From contig NZ_JAHLLW010000015.1 in NCBI RefSeq assembly GCF_019426345.1, forward strand, positions 36,079 to 92,747: a stretch of 56,669 nucleotides of DNA, written 5' to 3'. Shown piece after piece: positions 1 through 8,386 of this stretch. The number at the start of each line of letters is the position of its first letter. Positions within the stretch are counted from its first letter, which is position 1. The position numbers were made by a program, and so were the translations under genes. This stretch comes from Marinomonas lutimaris. Its GTDB lineage: Bacteria; Pseudomonadota; Gammaproteobacteria; Pseudomonadales; Marinomonadaceae. Below the pieces are notes generated by a model. It ran no database searches. It was not told where the DNA came from and worked only from the letters and a program-made list of their open reading frames with translations.

Positions 1-419
1 AACTCTTCCTTCCCTTTCTTCAAGGGGAGGAGCGCAAACTGTAGGCATCGTCATCCCCGCGAAGGCGGGGATCTATTTAAACAAGCCTCCGTAGTTATGG
101 AAGTAAAGCAGACACCACCGCCTAGGCATTTGTGCTGCTCTATTAAAGCATATCTCAATTTGTAGTTCTCCATGAGCAGAGCGACTCTCAATATTTAAGA
201 AACGCCTTGAAAGTGAAGCATTTTCAGACCTGTTAAGGTTTTAAAGATATCTTTCTTGTCGTTAAATTTCGCTATAAAAATACCTAGCAGATAATCATCA
301 CCCGTTTAATTATTGAATCGAGTATCGTTCTTTCTGTGTTGGTTATTGTTGAGAGTAAAGTATTACTTTATAGTGAAGCTTTAATATGCGCATAAAAGTT
401 TTGTACATGGAGTGTTAGA
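1..419. other. Intergenic region with REP-like repeats
   Basis: No gene is visible. Positions 5-34 form a degenerate stem (CTTCCCTTT, then AAGGGGAGG) that belongs to the same family as the palindromes at 2306-2346, 2541-2563 and 27435-27468. Positions 46-73 are a 28-base hairpin unit centred on CCCCGCGAAGGCGGGG, repeated identically at 2670-2697. The 3' part (about 250-419) is AT-rich and is the likely promoter region of the hydrolase gene at 420. Confidence 0.6.
46..73. repeat. 28-bp REP-like hairpin, copy 1
   Basis: The unit contains the stem CCCCGC-GAAG-GCGGGG and is base-for-base identical to 2670-2697. The two copies bracket the accessory block holding the hydrolase pair and the carboxypeptidase remnant. 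Short GC-rich palindromes of this kind are typical extragenic repeats. Confidence 0.75.
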
Positions 420-1214
420 ATGAACAAGGGTTTAACTGTTTTTTTAGGTGGTGCAGGAATGAATGGGGGCTATCAATTAGATATGGTTGATAGTCTTAGG
501 CAATCAGGGATTAAGGATTCGGTTTATGGTAATTATTCCGGCTGGTTTAAGGGAGTCGATCAAAAAATTCCAGCATCACTCGATACTCTAGGTGATGCCT
601 CCGCAGTTGTTTTTTATAATCAAGATGAGAATGATCCTATTGCACTACAGCTCGTAAATACAAATGGTTGTAAAGTAGAGAGTAATAAAAGCGCATTAGG
701 TTTAGTGCTGAGAAAGTATTCTGGTAAAAATACACAAGGTGAAGACTGTAATAAGTATATCATTAGATATGAATTGGAAAATAATAAAAAAATTAAGTTT
801 TCTCTAGCTGAGTTAGAAATAAAACAGCTGCCACCTAAAGAGGGACAGTTTAACTTTATCGGTTATTCTTGGGGGGCTGTAATCGCAGCTCGAAGCGCTT
901 TATATTATGCTAGAAGTCAGGTTAAAATTGATAACTTAGTACTTATTGGAGCACCGATAAATGCTAGTTTATTAATGGCAGTTAAAACTAATCCCCACAT
1001 TAAAAATGTTCTTGTGATTAATCTTGATAAATACGGTGATCCTATTTATGCTGGTATGAGTGATGTTGAGCTAATAAGATCTGTTCCTGATCTTGCGTCC
1101 CAAATGAATAGAGGGAAAGGTGAAGGGCATTTTTATTACGCTTTAGAAGGTGGTGAAGGTGCTATTCGTCGTAAAATACTGGCGAAAAAGCTTTTTCAAG
1201 AGGGATTGAGATGA
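420..1214 (+). CDS. Alpha/beta-hydrolase (lipase-like) protein
   Basis: This 264-residue protein carries a nucleophile elbow GYSWG after a beta strand (about residues 148-152). A plausible acid (NLDKYGDP) and histidine (GEGHFYY) follow in the right order for a Ser-Asp-His triad. The N-terminus (FLGGAGMNG) resembles the oxyanion-hole strand of lipases. No signal peptide is seen. The gene is AT-rich compared with the core genes of the window and overlaps the next gene by 4 bases (ATGA), so the two are translationally coupled. The substrate is unknown. A lipase-type antibacterial effector is possible because of the coupled small membrane protein, but nothing in the sequence proves it. Confidence 0.6.
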   Translation: MNKGLTVFLGGAGMNGGYQLDMVDSLRQSGIKDSVYGNYSGWFKGVDQKIPASLDTLGDASAVVFYNQDENDPIALQLVNTNGCKVESNKSALGLVLRKYSGKNTQGEDCNKYIIRYELENNKKIKFSLAELEIKQLPPKEGQFNFIGYSWGAVIAARSALYYARSQVKIDNLVLIGAPINASLLMAVKTNPHIKNVLVINLDKYGDPIYAGMSDVELIRSVPDLASQMNRGKGEGHFYYALEGGEGAIRRKILAKKLFQEGLR

Positions 1215-1516
1215 TGTTTTTAATTCGAGCTTTATTCTTCTTAGAGTTTTTTTTATGTCTTGTTTTGTTTGTTTCAAAAAAAAATGATTGGATGGCCTTA
1301 AATGATCTAGCTATTATGAACTGGTTCTTTATTTTTTCTTATCCTATGGTTTTTGTTGTATTGGTTTTGATGGTGTTTGTGTTCTTTTTCGATATTTTAA
1401 AATTAATAAAAAATAAAGATAAAAAGTATATTTTTCTTGCCATGATAGATCTTTTTGTTCCTTTAGTAAGCTATCTTATTTTTGAAAGCTATTATAAATT
1501 GATTGGTAGTGTATAG
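1211..1516 (+). CDS. Small integral membrane protein
   Basis: This 101-residue protein has about three hydrophobic helices (residues 3-22, 37-62, 74-95) separated by lysine-rich loops. It starts inside the last codons of the upstream hydrolase gene and shares its AT-rich composition, so the two are one transcription unit. I do not recognise a family. It could be a partner or an immunity protein for the hydrolase, which is inferred from coupling only. Confidence 0.55.
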   Translation: MMFLIRALFFLEFFLCLVLFVSKKNDWMALNDLAIMNWFFIFSYPMVFVVLVLMVFVFFFDILKLIKNKDKKYIFLAMIDLFVPLVSYLIFESYYKLIGSV

Positions 1517-1543
1517 AAATTTTGAAGAGTTATACTGTGGAAT

Positions 1544-2296
1544 ATGTTATTTGATGTTTTTGGGTGGGTGAAAAATAGGGCGGTTTTTCATCCGACCTTA
1601 AATTTAAGGAGGATTTTCGGAAAAGCCTTTGCTGGATTGCCTGTTGGCGAAGCCCGCTCCATGGGCATTCATGAATCTCAGTCGCTCTTCTTTGAAATGC
1701 AAATAGGGCGCAGCAAGCCGTTTATTTCCCACTTATCACGACTCTCTGCCGAAGCCTTCAACGCACACAACAACCCCGTCTTTGCCGAAGACAACCTCTA
1801 CAAAATCTACACCCAAGTGGAAAAAGGCTTCATTCGTGTTGACGCCGATGAACTCACGTATCCCGCCCACGTCATCATGCGTTACGAGATCGAGCGAGAC
1901 CTGATCAACGGCGTGATAGAACACACAGACGTACCGGCATTGTGGGATGAGAAAATGAAAGCCGCCCTTGGTATCTCCACCAAAGACAATTACAAAAACG
2001 GCTGCATGCAAGACATCCACTGGACAGACGGCGCATTTGGATATTTCCCAAGCTACACACTAGGTGCCATGTACGCCGCACAATACAAAGCCACCATGAC
2101 GAACACCGTAGACTTCGGCTGTGATTTCGATATGGCCATCAAAAGTGGCGACCTAAACCCAATCTTCCAATGGCTAAGCGACAACATCTGGTCACAAGCT
2201 TCGCTTCACACCACAGATGAACTCGTCAAACGCGCCACAGGCGAAACCCTAAACGCCGCACATTTTAGAAAACACCTAGAAGGGCGGTATTTGTAG
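1544..2296 (+). pseudogene. M32 carboxypeptidase, 3' fragment
   Basis: From about residue 33 onward the reading frame matches the C-terminal half of thermostable carboxypeptidase (family M32). Visible family motifs are GEARSMGIHESQS (with the third zinc-ligand Glu), the VDADELTYPAHVIMRYEIER block and FPSYTLG. M32 enzymes are about 500 residues and carry HEXXH just before this point. Here that half is missing and the first 30 or so codons come from unrelated sequence including a palindromic repeat at 1568-1606. GC content jumps at about 1620, marking the junction. The remnant cannot bind metal normally and is most likely dead. Confidence 0.8.
1568..1606. repeat. Nested palindrome family, copy 1
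   Basis: TGAAAAATAGGGCGGTTTTTCA followed by TCCGACCTTAAATTTAA lies at the 5' edge of the carboxypeptidase remnant. The same core occurs at 5031-5086 and, degenerate, at 10343-10381. The inner arms are TGAAAAA and TTTTTCA. Confidence 0.65.
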
Positions 2297-2305
2297 TCGG
2301 ACTGT

Positions 2306-2346
2306 GCCTTCCCCTTTTACTTGAACTAAAGAGCCAAGGGGAAGGC
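2306..2346. repeat. CTTCCCCTT palindrome
   Basis: The arms GCCTTCCCCTT (2306-2316) and AAGGGGAAGGC (2336-2346) are perfectly complementary across a 19-base loop. It follows the carboxypeptidase remnant directly and could act as a hairpin barrier at the transcript end. Relatives are at 2541-2563 and 27435-27468. Confidence 0.65.
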
Positions 2347-2540
2347 TTTGACCCTGACTACCACCGCGGCGCTTGGAGCAAACTAAACACCACCGCTCGA
2401 CACTGTCGTTTGACCTCGCTCTTGGCGTTCGCTTTGCTCCTCGCTACTGAACATAAACACCCCAAAATGTAGGGCACGATGCGAAGCGTGATCTGCCGTT
2501 GTTCGTAAACGCATAACTTTTAAATACTGCTGCCAAGTCT

Positions 2541-2563
2541 CTTCCCCTTTCTTCAAGGGGAAG
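2541..2563. repeat. CTTCCCCTT palindrome, short copy
   Basis: CTTCCCCTT and AAGGGGAAG are separated by 5 bases. It is the same family as 2306-2346 and 27435-27468. Confidence 0.6.
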
Positions 2564-2669
2564 ACGGAAGATGGGGTTCAGAGCCTCCAACCTCATCAAG
2601 CATTAGGCAAACCAAACATCGCCGTAAACCGTCATGCCCGCGAAGACGAACAGTCATCCCGCTAGTATA

Positions 2670-2697
2670 CATCGTCATCCCCGCGAAGGCGGGGATC
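2670..2697. repeat. 28-bp REP-like hairpin, copy 2
   Basis: Identical to 46-73 over 28 bases. A decayed third relative lies just upstream (about 2630-2662). Confidence 0.75.
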
Positions 2698-3041
2698 AAT
2701 CGCTCTGGCGTTTATATTGCTCGTGAAATCCCCCTAAAGTCTTATGGTCTTTCTGTATTTTTAATTGTATTGTCAGTTTATCGTAATGGATTAATTGGCT
2801 GATACAGGAACAAGATCAAAAATATCACGCTCAAACGATCAGAATTTAAAAGAGTGACACACCAAGTTTTTCTTAGTAAAAAAGAGTGATGGCAATATGG
2901 CGGAATACATCAGGGGTAAAAGCTAAAAAGCTTTACTAAAAATCCGACTAGATGGCTGCAAAACTGTTTTTGTTAGATCTTGATTTGGCTTGCGAAATCG
3001 GTGTGTCTATAGATGTTATGTTTTCCTCATAGGTGGCCGAA

Positions 3042-4313
3042 ATGATAAAAAATGTCGCAGAATTATTGCAAGGCTTTATGAAAGAAGAGACAGCCAAGCT
3101 AAATGCGTACGAATTGAAACATGGTCCAACGATTGGAGATATGTATGAAGGTTTATCAGCAGACCTATTAAATCGAGCTATCCCACCACAGCTAAAATTA
3201 CAAATCGTAGATGGGTTCATAACCGATGGAGATGAATTCCTATCTGGTCAAATGGATTGTATGTTAGTTCGCGGTGAAGGTGAGAAAATACCGTACACTA
3301 AATCGTTTAAATGGCACGTTAAAGATGTGCTAGTTGTATTTGAAGTAAAGAAGAGTCTGTACTCAAAAGATTTAATTAATTCATTTTATAAATTAAGGCA
3401 AGTTTCTGAAAGTTATTCTAAGTACCTATTTGAAGGAAAGCATAAGGAAAATAAAGCAATAGACTTATCCCCTTCCTATAGAACATTCTCTCAACTTACA
3501 GGGATTACAGCACCAAATTACCATAATAGAGAAACTCTCTCTAAAGAGAATGAATTAATTTATACCACCATTTTCATGGAGCAATTAATGCCCGTTAAAA
3601 TTGTTCTTGGCTATAATGGTTTCTCTTCTGAATTTGGTTTGAGAGAAGGTCTTATAAAATTTTTAGAGGAAGAAGGTACTGGTGCAGGTTATGGTATCCC
3701 TGCATTTCCACAATTAATTATCTGTGGGGAACATTCATTGGTGAAGGGAAATGGAAGACCGTACTTATCACCTTTAAGGGATGGTTATTGGGATTTCATG
3801 TTTTCTAGCAAGGCAAACCCAGTACTGCTTATGCTTGAATTTATTTGGACAAAGATCTCGCTTGAGTTTGATGTAGGAATGCCATGGGGTGATGCTCTTG
3901 AAATGGAGGGACTAAATGAGTTTCTAAGAGCGAAAGCTGTTATTAAAGAAGATCAAGGTGGCTGGATGTTTAAGTATGATGAATTATCAAAAGATACTCT
4001 GGAATCCAGAACATCTTCTATCGAGTGGAATCCAGTCGAAGTTACTTCTTCTGTATACGCAATATTCCATCAACTAACTCAAAGTGATGTTTACACAAAA
4101 GAGCCTGATTTTATAGCGTTTGCAGAAAAAGAAGCGGGAAGTGTTAGTGAGTTTATAGACCAAATTACTTCTACTAATTTTGCAGCTTACGATGGTGAAT
4201 GTTTGTCGTTAAACTCTGAAAATCTTATTGCCGCAGCATTACGGGATGGTCGTTTTGTCCTTGCTGAAAACAACTCGGGACGGTTTGACGTTTGGTTGGC
4301 GAGCAATTACTAG
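3042..4313 (+). CDS. DUF6602-like, predicted nuclease-fold protein
   Basis: The protein has 423 residues from the ATG at 3042. That start is preferred over the GTG at 3033 because AGGTGG (3031-3036) sits 5 bases before the ATG. The N-terminal third shows a pattern typical of restriction-endonuclease-fold proteins of the DUF6602 type: a GDMYEGLSADLL helix, then VDGFITDGDEFLSGQMDCML, then VVFEVKKSLYS, giving D followed by ExK. The remainder is not recognised. The gene is AT-rich, sits next to the Sir2-HerA defence pair, and its stop codon is followed within 5 bases by an attC-like site. A defence-related nuclease role is plausible but is an inference from fold motif and context. Confidence 0.5.
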   Translation: MIKNVAELLQGFMKEETAKLNAYELKHGPTIGDMYEGLSADLLNRAIPPQLKLQIVDGFITDGDEFLSGQMDCMLVRGEGEKIPYTKSFKWHVKDVLVVFEVKKSLYSKDLINSFYKLRQVSESYSKYLFEGKHKENKAIDLSPSYRTFSQLTGITAPNYHNRETLSKENELIYTTIFMEQLMPVKIVLGYNGFSSEFGLREGLIKFLEEEGTGAGYGIPAFPQLIICGEHSLVKGNGRPYLSPLRDGYWDFMFSSKANPVLLMLEFIWTKISLEFDVGMPWGDALEMEGLNEFLRAKAVIKEDQGGWMFKYDELSKDTLESRTSSIEWNPVEVTSSVYAIFHQLTQSDVYTKEPDFIAFAEKEAGSVSEFIDQITSTNFAAYDGECLSLNSENLIAAALRDGRFVLAENNSGRFDVWLASNY

Positions 4314-4317
4314 AAAA

Positions 4318-4377
4318 TATAACAAGCGCATCAAGTCTGAAGCTACACATTGTCCGCAGCTTATGCGGGCGTTAGGT
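4318..4377 (+). other. attC-like integron recombination site 1
   Basis: The segment starts TATAACAAGCGCA and ends TGCGGGCGTTAGGT. The outer arms pair imperfectly (TAAC with GTTA, CGCA with TGCG). The right end GTTAGGT fits the attC core GTTRRRY. It begins 5 bases after the stop codon of the upstream gene, as in gene cassettes, and is about 60 bases long. No integrase gene is in the window. Confidence 0.45.
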
Positions 4378-4402
4378 GAAATAATGATTTCGGCATCATA
4401 GT

Positions 4403-4726
4403 ATGAACAAAGTTGATCGAGAAATTCTCGAAATCCTCAAAGATGTCTTTCAGCTAAGGCGAGTGCGCCCAATCGAATCTGATCACAATATTAGGATGTG
4501 GATGATACGAATGGCATTCACCGTATCTGTTTTCGGAATCCTTGGAAGGGTGGTAATGGGTTTTACTGGTCGCGAAATTCCAACTGAATATTCCGCAATG
4601 GTAAATACTCCGATTGCAATATTCTTTACGCTATTATTTCTTCACATTAACAATGAAGTTGAAGAAAGTAGTTTAATTATATTTGTACTTACTTGGGGGG
4701 CACTCATGCTTGGCCTGTATGTCTAG
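4403..4726 (+). CDS. Small membrane protein, candidate cassette gene
   Basis: This 107-residue protein has a charged amphipathic N-terminus (residues 1-30) and about three hydrophobic segments (32-53, 64-82, 88-106). No family is recognised. It is the only gene between two attC-like sites (4318-4377 and 4731-4814), each following a stop codon closely, which is how integron cassettes are built. Some integron cassettes carry antiphage functions and this one sits in a defence neighbourhood, but its role is unknown. Confidence 0.5.
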   Translation: MNKVDREILEILKDVFQLRRVRPIESDHNIRMWMIRMAFTVSVFGILGRVVMGFTGREIPTEYSAMVNTPIAIFFTLLFLHINNEVEESSLIIFVLTWGALMLGLYV

Positions 4727-4730
4727 CGGT

Positions 4731-4814
4731 GGCTCACCTTCCGTTTCCGCGCTTCGCGTTACTACTCTGTCCGCATACACAAGCTTTATGCGCACAAGGA
4801 GTGAAGGTTGAGCC
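4731..4814 (+). other. attC-like integron recombination site 2
   Basis: The outer arms GGCTCACCTTCC (4731-4742) and GTGAAGGTTGAGCC (4801-4814) pair over nearly their whole length with one bulged base. The right end contains GTTGAGC, which fits GTTRRRY. The interior shares GTCCGCA...AGCTT.ATGCG with site 1. It begins 4 bases after the stop codon of the 4403 gene. Confidence 0.4.
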
Positions 4815-5044
4815 TTCTAGAAGAATTAGAATAGTTTCAACGAGAAAGAACGGAAGGGCTACCTTTTGAAAATCTTATTGAGTTTGAGTTGTGGGCAGAA
4901 TTAGTCTCACCTCTACTTCAGTTTGATAAGAAATACTCCCATGAACTTGGCCGAAGAGTGACCGCAGTAACTGTAGCATTTTGTATTAGCAATGCCATAG
5001 ATTCTGCTACCAACATGAACAATGTGATAATTAGGGTCAGATGA
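4808..5044 (+). pseudogene. Decayed or interrupted small ORF
   Basis: A frame starting TTG at 4808 reads a few residues, meets TAG at 4832-4834, and then stays open to 5044. The translated part (for example GLPFENLIEFELWAELVSP and FDKKYSHELGRRVTAV) looks like real soluble protein. Its 3' end runs into the palindromic repeat at 5031, which supplies the stop. It may be a third, broken cassette gene. The family is not recognised. Confidence 0.35.
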
Positions 5045-5086
5045 AAAATAGAGCACTTTTTCATCTTGTATCTGACCCTAAATTTA
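5031..5086. repeat. Nested palindrome family, copy 2 (best preserved)
   Basis: The outer arms TTAGGGTCAGAT (5031-5042) and ATCTGACCCTAA (5070-5081) are perfectly complementary. Inner arms ATGAAAAA (5041-5048) and TTTTTCAT (5057-5064) form a second nested stem. Copies are at 1568-1606 and 10343-10381. Its shape fits REP or MITE-type elements mobilised in trans. Confidence 0.7.
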
Positions 5087-5114
5087 AAATTTACAATTAA
5101 TTTTATGGAAAAAA

Positions 5115-6380
5115 ATGAGCGACTTTATCTATCAAGGTAGTACTACGATTTCTGAGGAAGACTTTAAAAGTCACTTAGTCTCATTATGCCAATTAGAAAA
5201 TATTGGTGTCCTTCTTGGTGCTGGTGCATCCGTAGGAAGTGGCGGTATGACAATGGAAGGTGTATGGCTTGATGCAATAGACTGTTCGCCTAATCTAACT
5301 GATGAATTACTTGCTTTTAATCTCATAACTCAAGAAAACATTAATAATAAAGATGTAAATGTCGAGCGACTTTTAGATCAAGTAACTCAATATTTATCTG
5401 TTTATAAAAAAACATCACTACCAAATAAAGATAGTTCTGAAGATCAACAGCCAGTCGATAGACTTCAAAAAATTCTGCTTTGTTTATATCAATCTGTAAC
5501 TAAAGCCGCATTGTTGGTAGGGCGAGATGCTTTTGGAAATGAAAACATAGGATCACAAGAGAAGTTTCAATATCATCGAGAATTACTTGAAAAATTAATC
5601 TCGAATCGCCAACCTGGTCAAGCCGCTCCGATGCTTTTTACTACTAACTATGATCTTTCATTAGAGTGGGCAGCCGAAGAAATAGGTATCCAACTTGTCA
5701 ATGGTTTTTCTGGACTTCATACGAGAACTTTCCAGCCCCAAAATTTTGATTTGAGCTTCAGAAATGTTAATGCAAAAGGTGAAGCCAGATTTGGACACTA
5801 TCATGCTTACTTGCATAAATTACATGGCTCACTGTCATGGATTCAAGAGCATAACAGTGATATTAAAGAAATCCCCTCTGCTCTGGCTAAAAGTCGCTAT
5901 ATTGATCCATTGTTAAATGGAGAGCCTGTTTATGATAAGCAGTTCTTAATTTATCCAGGTGCGAATAAGTACCACCATACAATCGGCTTTGTATATGGCG
6001 AGATGTTTCGTCGGTTTAGTGAGTTCTTATCAAAGCCTCAAACAGCTATCATCATCAACGGATATGGTTTTGGTGACTACCATATCAATCGGATAATTCT
6101 AGGAGCACTACTAAACCCATCTTTACATATTGTTATTTTTTATCCTGAACTTGATAAAATCTCGGTAGATGCCGAAGGTTTAAGCGAATCTCAAAAGTGT
6201 ATAAAAAAGCTTAAATCACTATCATTGAATCAAATTACAATTGTTGGTGGAGGTTCATCTGCTTACTTCGATTCATTTGTTAAATACATCCCGAAACCAG
6301 TCTTATTCCCTCGAGATACTTCAACGCAAGATCTCGTAGATGCGATCAATGATTTAGTTCAAAGTGGAAATCAAATATGA
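5115..6380 (+). CDS. Sir2-family NADase, antiphage Sir2-HerA
   Basis: This 421-residue protein has a Sir2-like NAD-binding core. GVLLGAGAS is at residues 31-39, FTTNYD at about 175-180, KLHGSLSW at about 236, and a late IINGYGFGDYHIN segment replaces the second Rossmann half. In SIR2-HerA systems (also called Nezha) the Sir2 subunit hydrolyses NAD+ when the complex senses infection, causing abortive defence. The ATG is preceded by GGAAAAAA. The stop overlaps the start of the HerA gene by 4 bases, so the two proteins are made together. Protein deacetylase activity is unlikely because the usual zinc-finger cysteines are not evident. Confidence 0.85.
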   Translation: MSDFIYQGSTTISEEDFKSHLVSLCQLENIGVLLGAGASVGSGGMTMEGVWLDAIDCSPNLTDELLAFNLITQENINNKDVNVERLLDQVTQYLSVYKKTSLPNKDSSEDQQPVDRLQKILLCLYQSVTKAALLVGRDAFGNENIGSQEKFQYHRELLEKLISNRQPGQAAPMLFTTNYDLSLEWAAEEIGIQLVNGFSGLHTRTFQPQNFDLSFRNVNAKGEARFGHYHAYLHKLHGSLSWIQEHNSDIKEIPSALAKSRYIDPLLNGEPVYDKQFLIYPGANKYHHTIGFVYGEMFRRFSEFLSKPQTAIIINGYGFGDYHINRIILGALLNPSLHIVIFYPELDKISVDAEGLSESQKCIKKLKSLSLNQITIVGGGSSAYFDSFVKYIPKPVLFPRDTSTQDLVDAINDLVQSGNQI

Positions 6381-8215
6381 GCATTGAGACTATTGATTCT
6401 ATTGGGTATGTGGTTGCTCTTGAAGGAACGAAAATTCGCGTTAACTTACTAGAAGGACATAAAGGTCAGTTAGCATCTCATAGACGCGGTATAAGTTCTG
6501 TTTCTCAGCCAGGTGATTTAATTGGATTAGATGCAGGTACTAATCTTGTGATTGCCAGAGTTACTGACATGGCATTTGTTGATCCTGATAAAGCCCACTC
6601 TTCGAATGTGGGGACGATGAATGTAATTGACACCCCTTTGAGGCAACTCATAGCGTATTCCATCGGCTATGTATGTCAGGATGGTGATAATCGAAAGTTT
6701 ATTTCTGAGAGTTGGAAGCTACCAACGTTAGGAGCAAAAGCTATTCCACTATCGAGCGACTACCTAGTAACTATCTATGGTGTGAATGAAGATGAAAAGA
6801 ATTCCACAGTTGAGCTAGGTCGAGATTCTAGGACAAAAACAACTAAAATTAATGCAGGCATCAACTCGCTTCTTTCTAGACATCTTGCCGTGCTAGGCAG
6901 TACAGGTTATGGAAAATCAAATTTCAATGCTTTGTTGTCACAAAGAATTCGTGGAAAATTCAAAAATTCTAGAATCGTTATATTCGATATAAATGGCGAA
7001 TATGCTGATGCTTTTATTGGGCAAACGCGAGTTAAGGAGACAATCTTAGGAAGTGTTCCATTTTCTCCCGCTAAATTATTCCCGCCTTTAGCCGTACCAC
7101 CTCCGCCTTCCGAAATTTTTGACGGTAAACACCCTGTTTATCATCGAATCCCCTATCAAGCATTTGGCTATGCTGGATTAATCAAGTTACTAAGACCAAG
7201 CGATAAAACGCAACTACCTGCACTACGAAATGCATTGAAATCACTCCATATGGTTTGTGCAGGCCCCAATAGCTCCATATGGACTGGAGAAACAATACCA
7301 CCTTCTACAACTGCAAATTGGTTCGAGTTAGTTGATGACTGTCGACAAGATGGACAAGATCACTTAAGTCAGTGGTTGAAAAAGTTGAGAAGCAATGCAC
7401 TTGGACATTTCCCAACTTGGCCTCCTTTTAAAGCGCTAGCTAACCTTGTTGCTGAGTTCGGATGTCAAGCATTCACACCTCAAGGCAAAAGCAAAAGAGA
7501 TGCTTTTAGTTATGGTAATGTATTGCCATTAGTTAAGATTATCCAGCAACTCGTAGATGACCCTAGATTCAACAATGTAGTTAACTTATCTGGAGGACAA
7601 GTAATTACCAACCCAGTGACTATGTGGAATAAAGAAGTTGAAGAAGAAGTCGATTATATTTTTGGTAATAAATCGGGGGAACTGCAAGATTGGGATGTCC
7701 ATATCATTAATTTAAAAAATATTGCAGACGATCATGCCCCAATGATTTTAGGCTCGCTTTTAGAAATGTACTCGGATGTATTATTTAAAAGAGGTCAAGA
7801 TAAGAATTATCCAACTATGCTTCTTCTAGAGGAAGCACATCATTACCTTAGAGATCCTTTTGCAGAAGAAGGAACTCAACTTAAAGCATACGAAAGGCTT
7901 GCAAAAGAAGGGCGTAAATTTAATTGCTCATTACTTGTTAGTACACAGAGGCCATCAGAGTTATCTTCAACGGTTCTTGCCATGTGCTCGAACTGGATCT
8001 CACTGCGTTTAACTAACGAGCGGGACATAAATGCATTAAGGCATGCCATAGAAAACGGCAATGAACATACTCTTAGTGAAATTTCAGGTTTGCCTAGAGG
8101 TGACGCTATCGGTTTTGGTTCTGCATTCAACATCCCAATTCGTTTTTCCATAGATGAAGCTAAGCCGAAGCCTAAATCATCTGATGCTGCGTTTGCTACT
8201 ATATGGTCTGAATGA
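6377..8215 (+). CDS. HerA-family ATPase, antiphage Sir2-HerA
   Basis: This 612-residue protein has the HerA layout. An N-terminal beta-barrel HAS domain covers about residues 1-95, Walker A GSTGYGKS is at 174-181, IFDINGEYAD follows, Walker B TMLLLEEAHHY is near 481-490, and a C-terminal STQRPSELSSTVLAMCSN segment is typical of FtsK/HerA motors. HerA hexamers assemble with Sir2 partners into a large complex and license NAD+ depletion. The gene starts inside the Sir2 stop region (ATGA overlap). No second nuclease such as NurA is encoded beside it, which fits the defence type and not the archaeal repair type. Confidence 0.85.
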   Translation: MSIETIDSIGYVVALEGTKIRVNLLEGHKGQLASHRRGISSVSQPGDLIGLDAGTNLVIARVTDMAFVDPDKAHSSNVGTMNVIDTPLRQLIAYSIGYVCQDGDNRKFISESWKLPTLGAKAIPLSSDYLVTIYGVNEDEKNSTVELGRDSRTKTTKINAGINSLLSRHLAVLGSTGYGKSNFNALLSQRIRGKFKNSRIVIFDINGEYADAFIGQTRVKETILGSVPFSPAKLFPPLAVPPPPSEIFDGKHPVYHRIPYQAFGYAGLIKLLRPSDKTQLPALRNALKSLHMVCAGPNSSIWTGETIPPSTTANWFELVDDCRQDGQDHLSQWLKKLRSNALGHFPTWPPFKALANLVAEFGCQAFTPQGKSKRDAFSYGNVLPLVKIIQQLVDDPRFNNVVNLSGGQVITNPVTMWNKEVEEEVDYIFGNKSGELQDWDVHIINLKNIADDHAPMILGSLLEMYSDVLFKRGQDKNYPTMLLLEEAHHYLRDPFAEEGTQLKAYERLAKEGRKFNCSLLVSTQRPSELSSTVLAMCSNWISLRLTNERDINALRHAIENGNEHTLSEISGLPRGDAIGFGSAFNIPIRFSIDEAKPKPKSSDAAFATIWSE

Positions 8216-8386
8216 AGAGCTTTGACTGGTTTGATAATCAGCACTAATCAAGCCCAGAGTAAACTAATACTCAAAAAATGCGCTATAGCCAAAGAACGCC
8301 GCAAAATACCGAGTAAGAACAGAACCGTTTTTTCGTTATACTCTGATTTCTTTCTGGAAGTTAAGCGCTAAGTATAAGGAGGTTTT

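Larger units (their letters stand above)
2297..3041. other. Intergenic region with REP-like repeats
   Basis: About 745 bases without a gene. It holds a palindrome at 2306-2346 (GCCTTCCCCTT and AAGGGGAAGGC, 19-base loop), a shorter copy at 2541-2563 (CTTCCCCTT-tcttc-AAGGGGAAG), a degraded CCCGCGAAG unit near 2630-2662 and the intact 28-bp unit at 2670-2697. The last 300 bases are AT-rich, contain no recognisable ORF and probably carry the promoter of the downstream gene. Confidence 0.6.

Noticed and set aside
46..2697. Identical 28-bp repeats as a possible CRISPR array
   Set aside because: Only two exact copies, 2.6 kb apart with genes between them, no regular spacing and no cas genes. They are better explained as extragenic palindromes.
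3033..3041. GTG at 3033 as the start of the DUF6602-like gene
   Set aside because: AGGTGG overlaps that GTG and is well placed as a ribosome site for the ATG at 3042.
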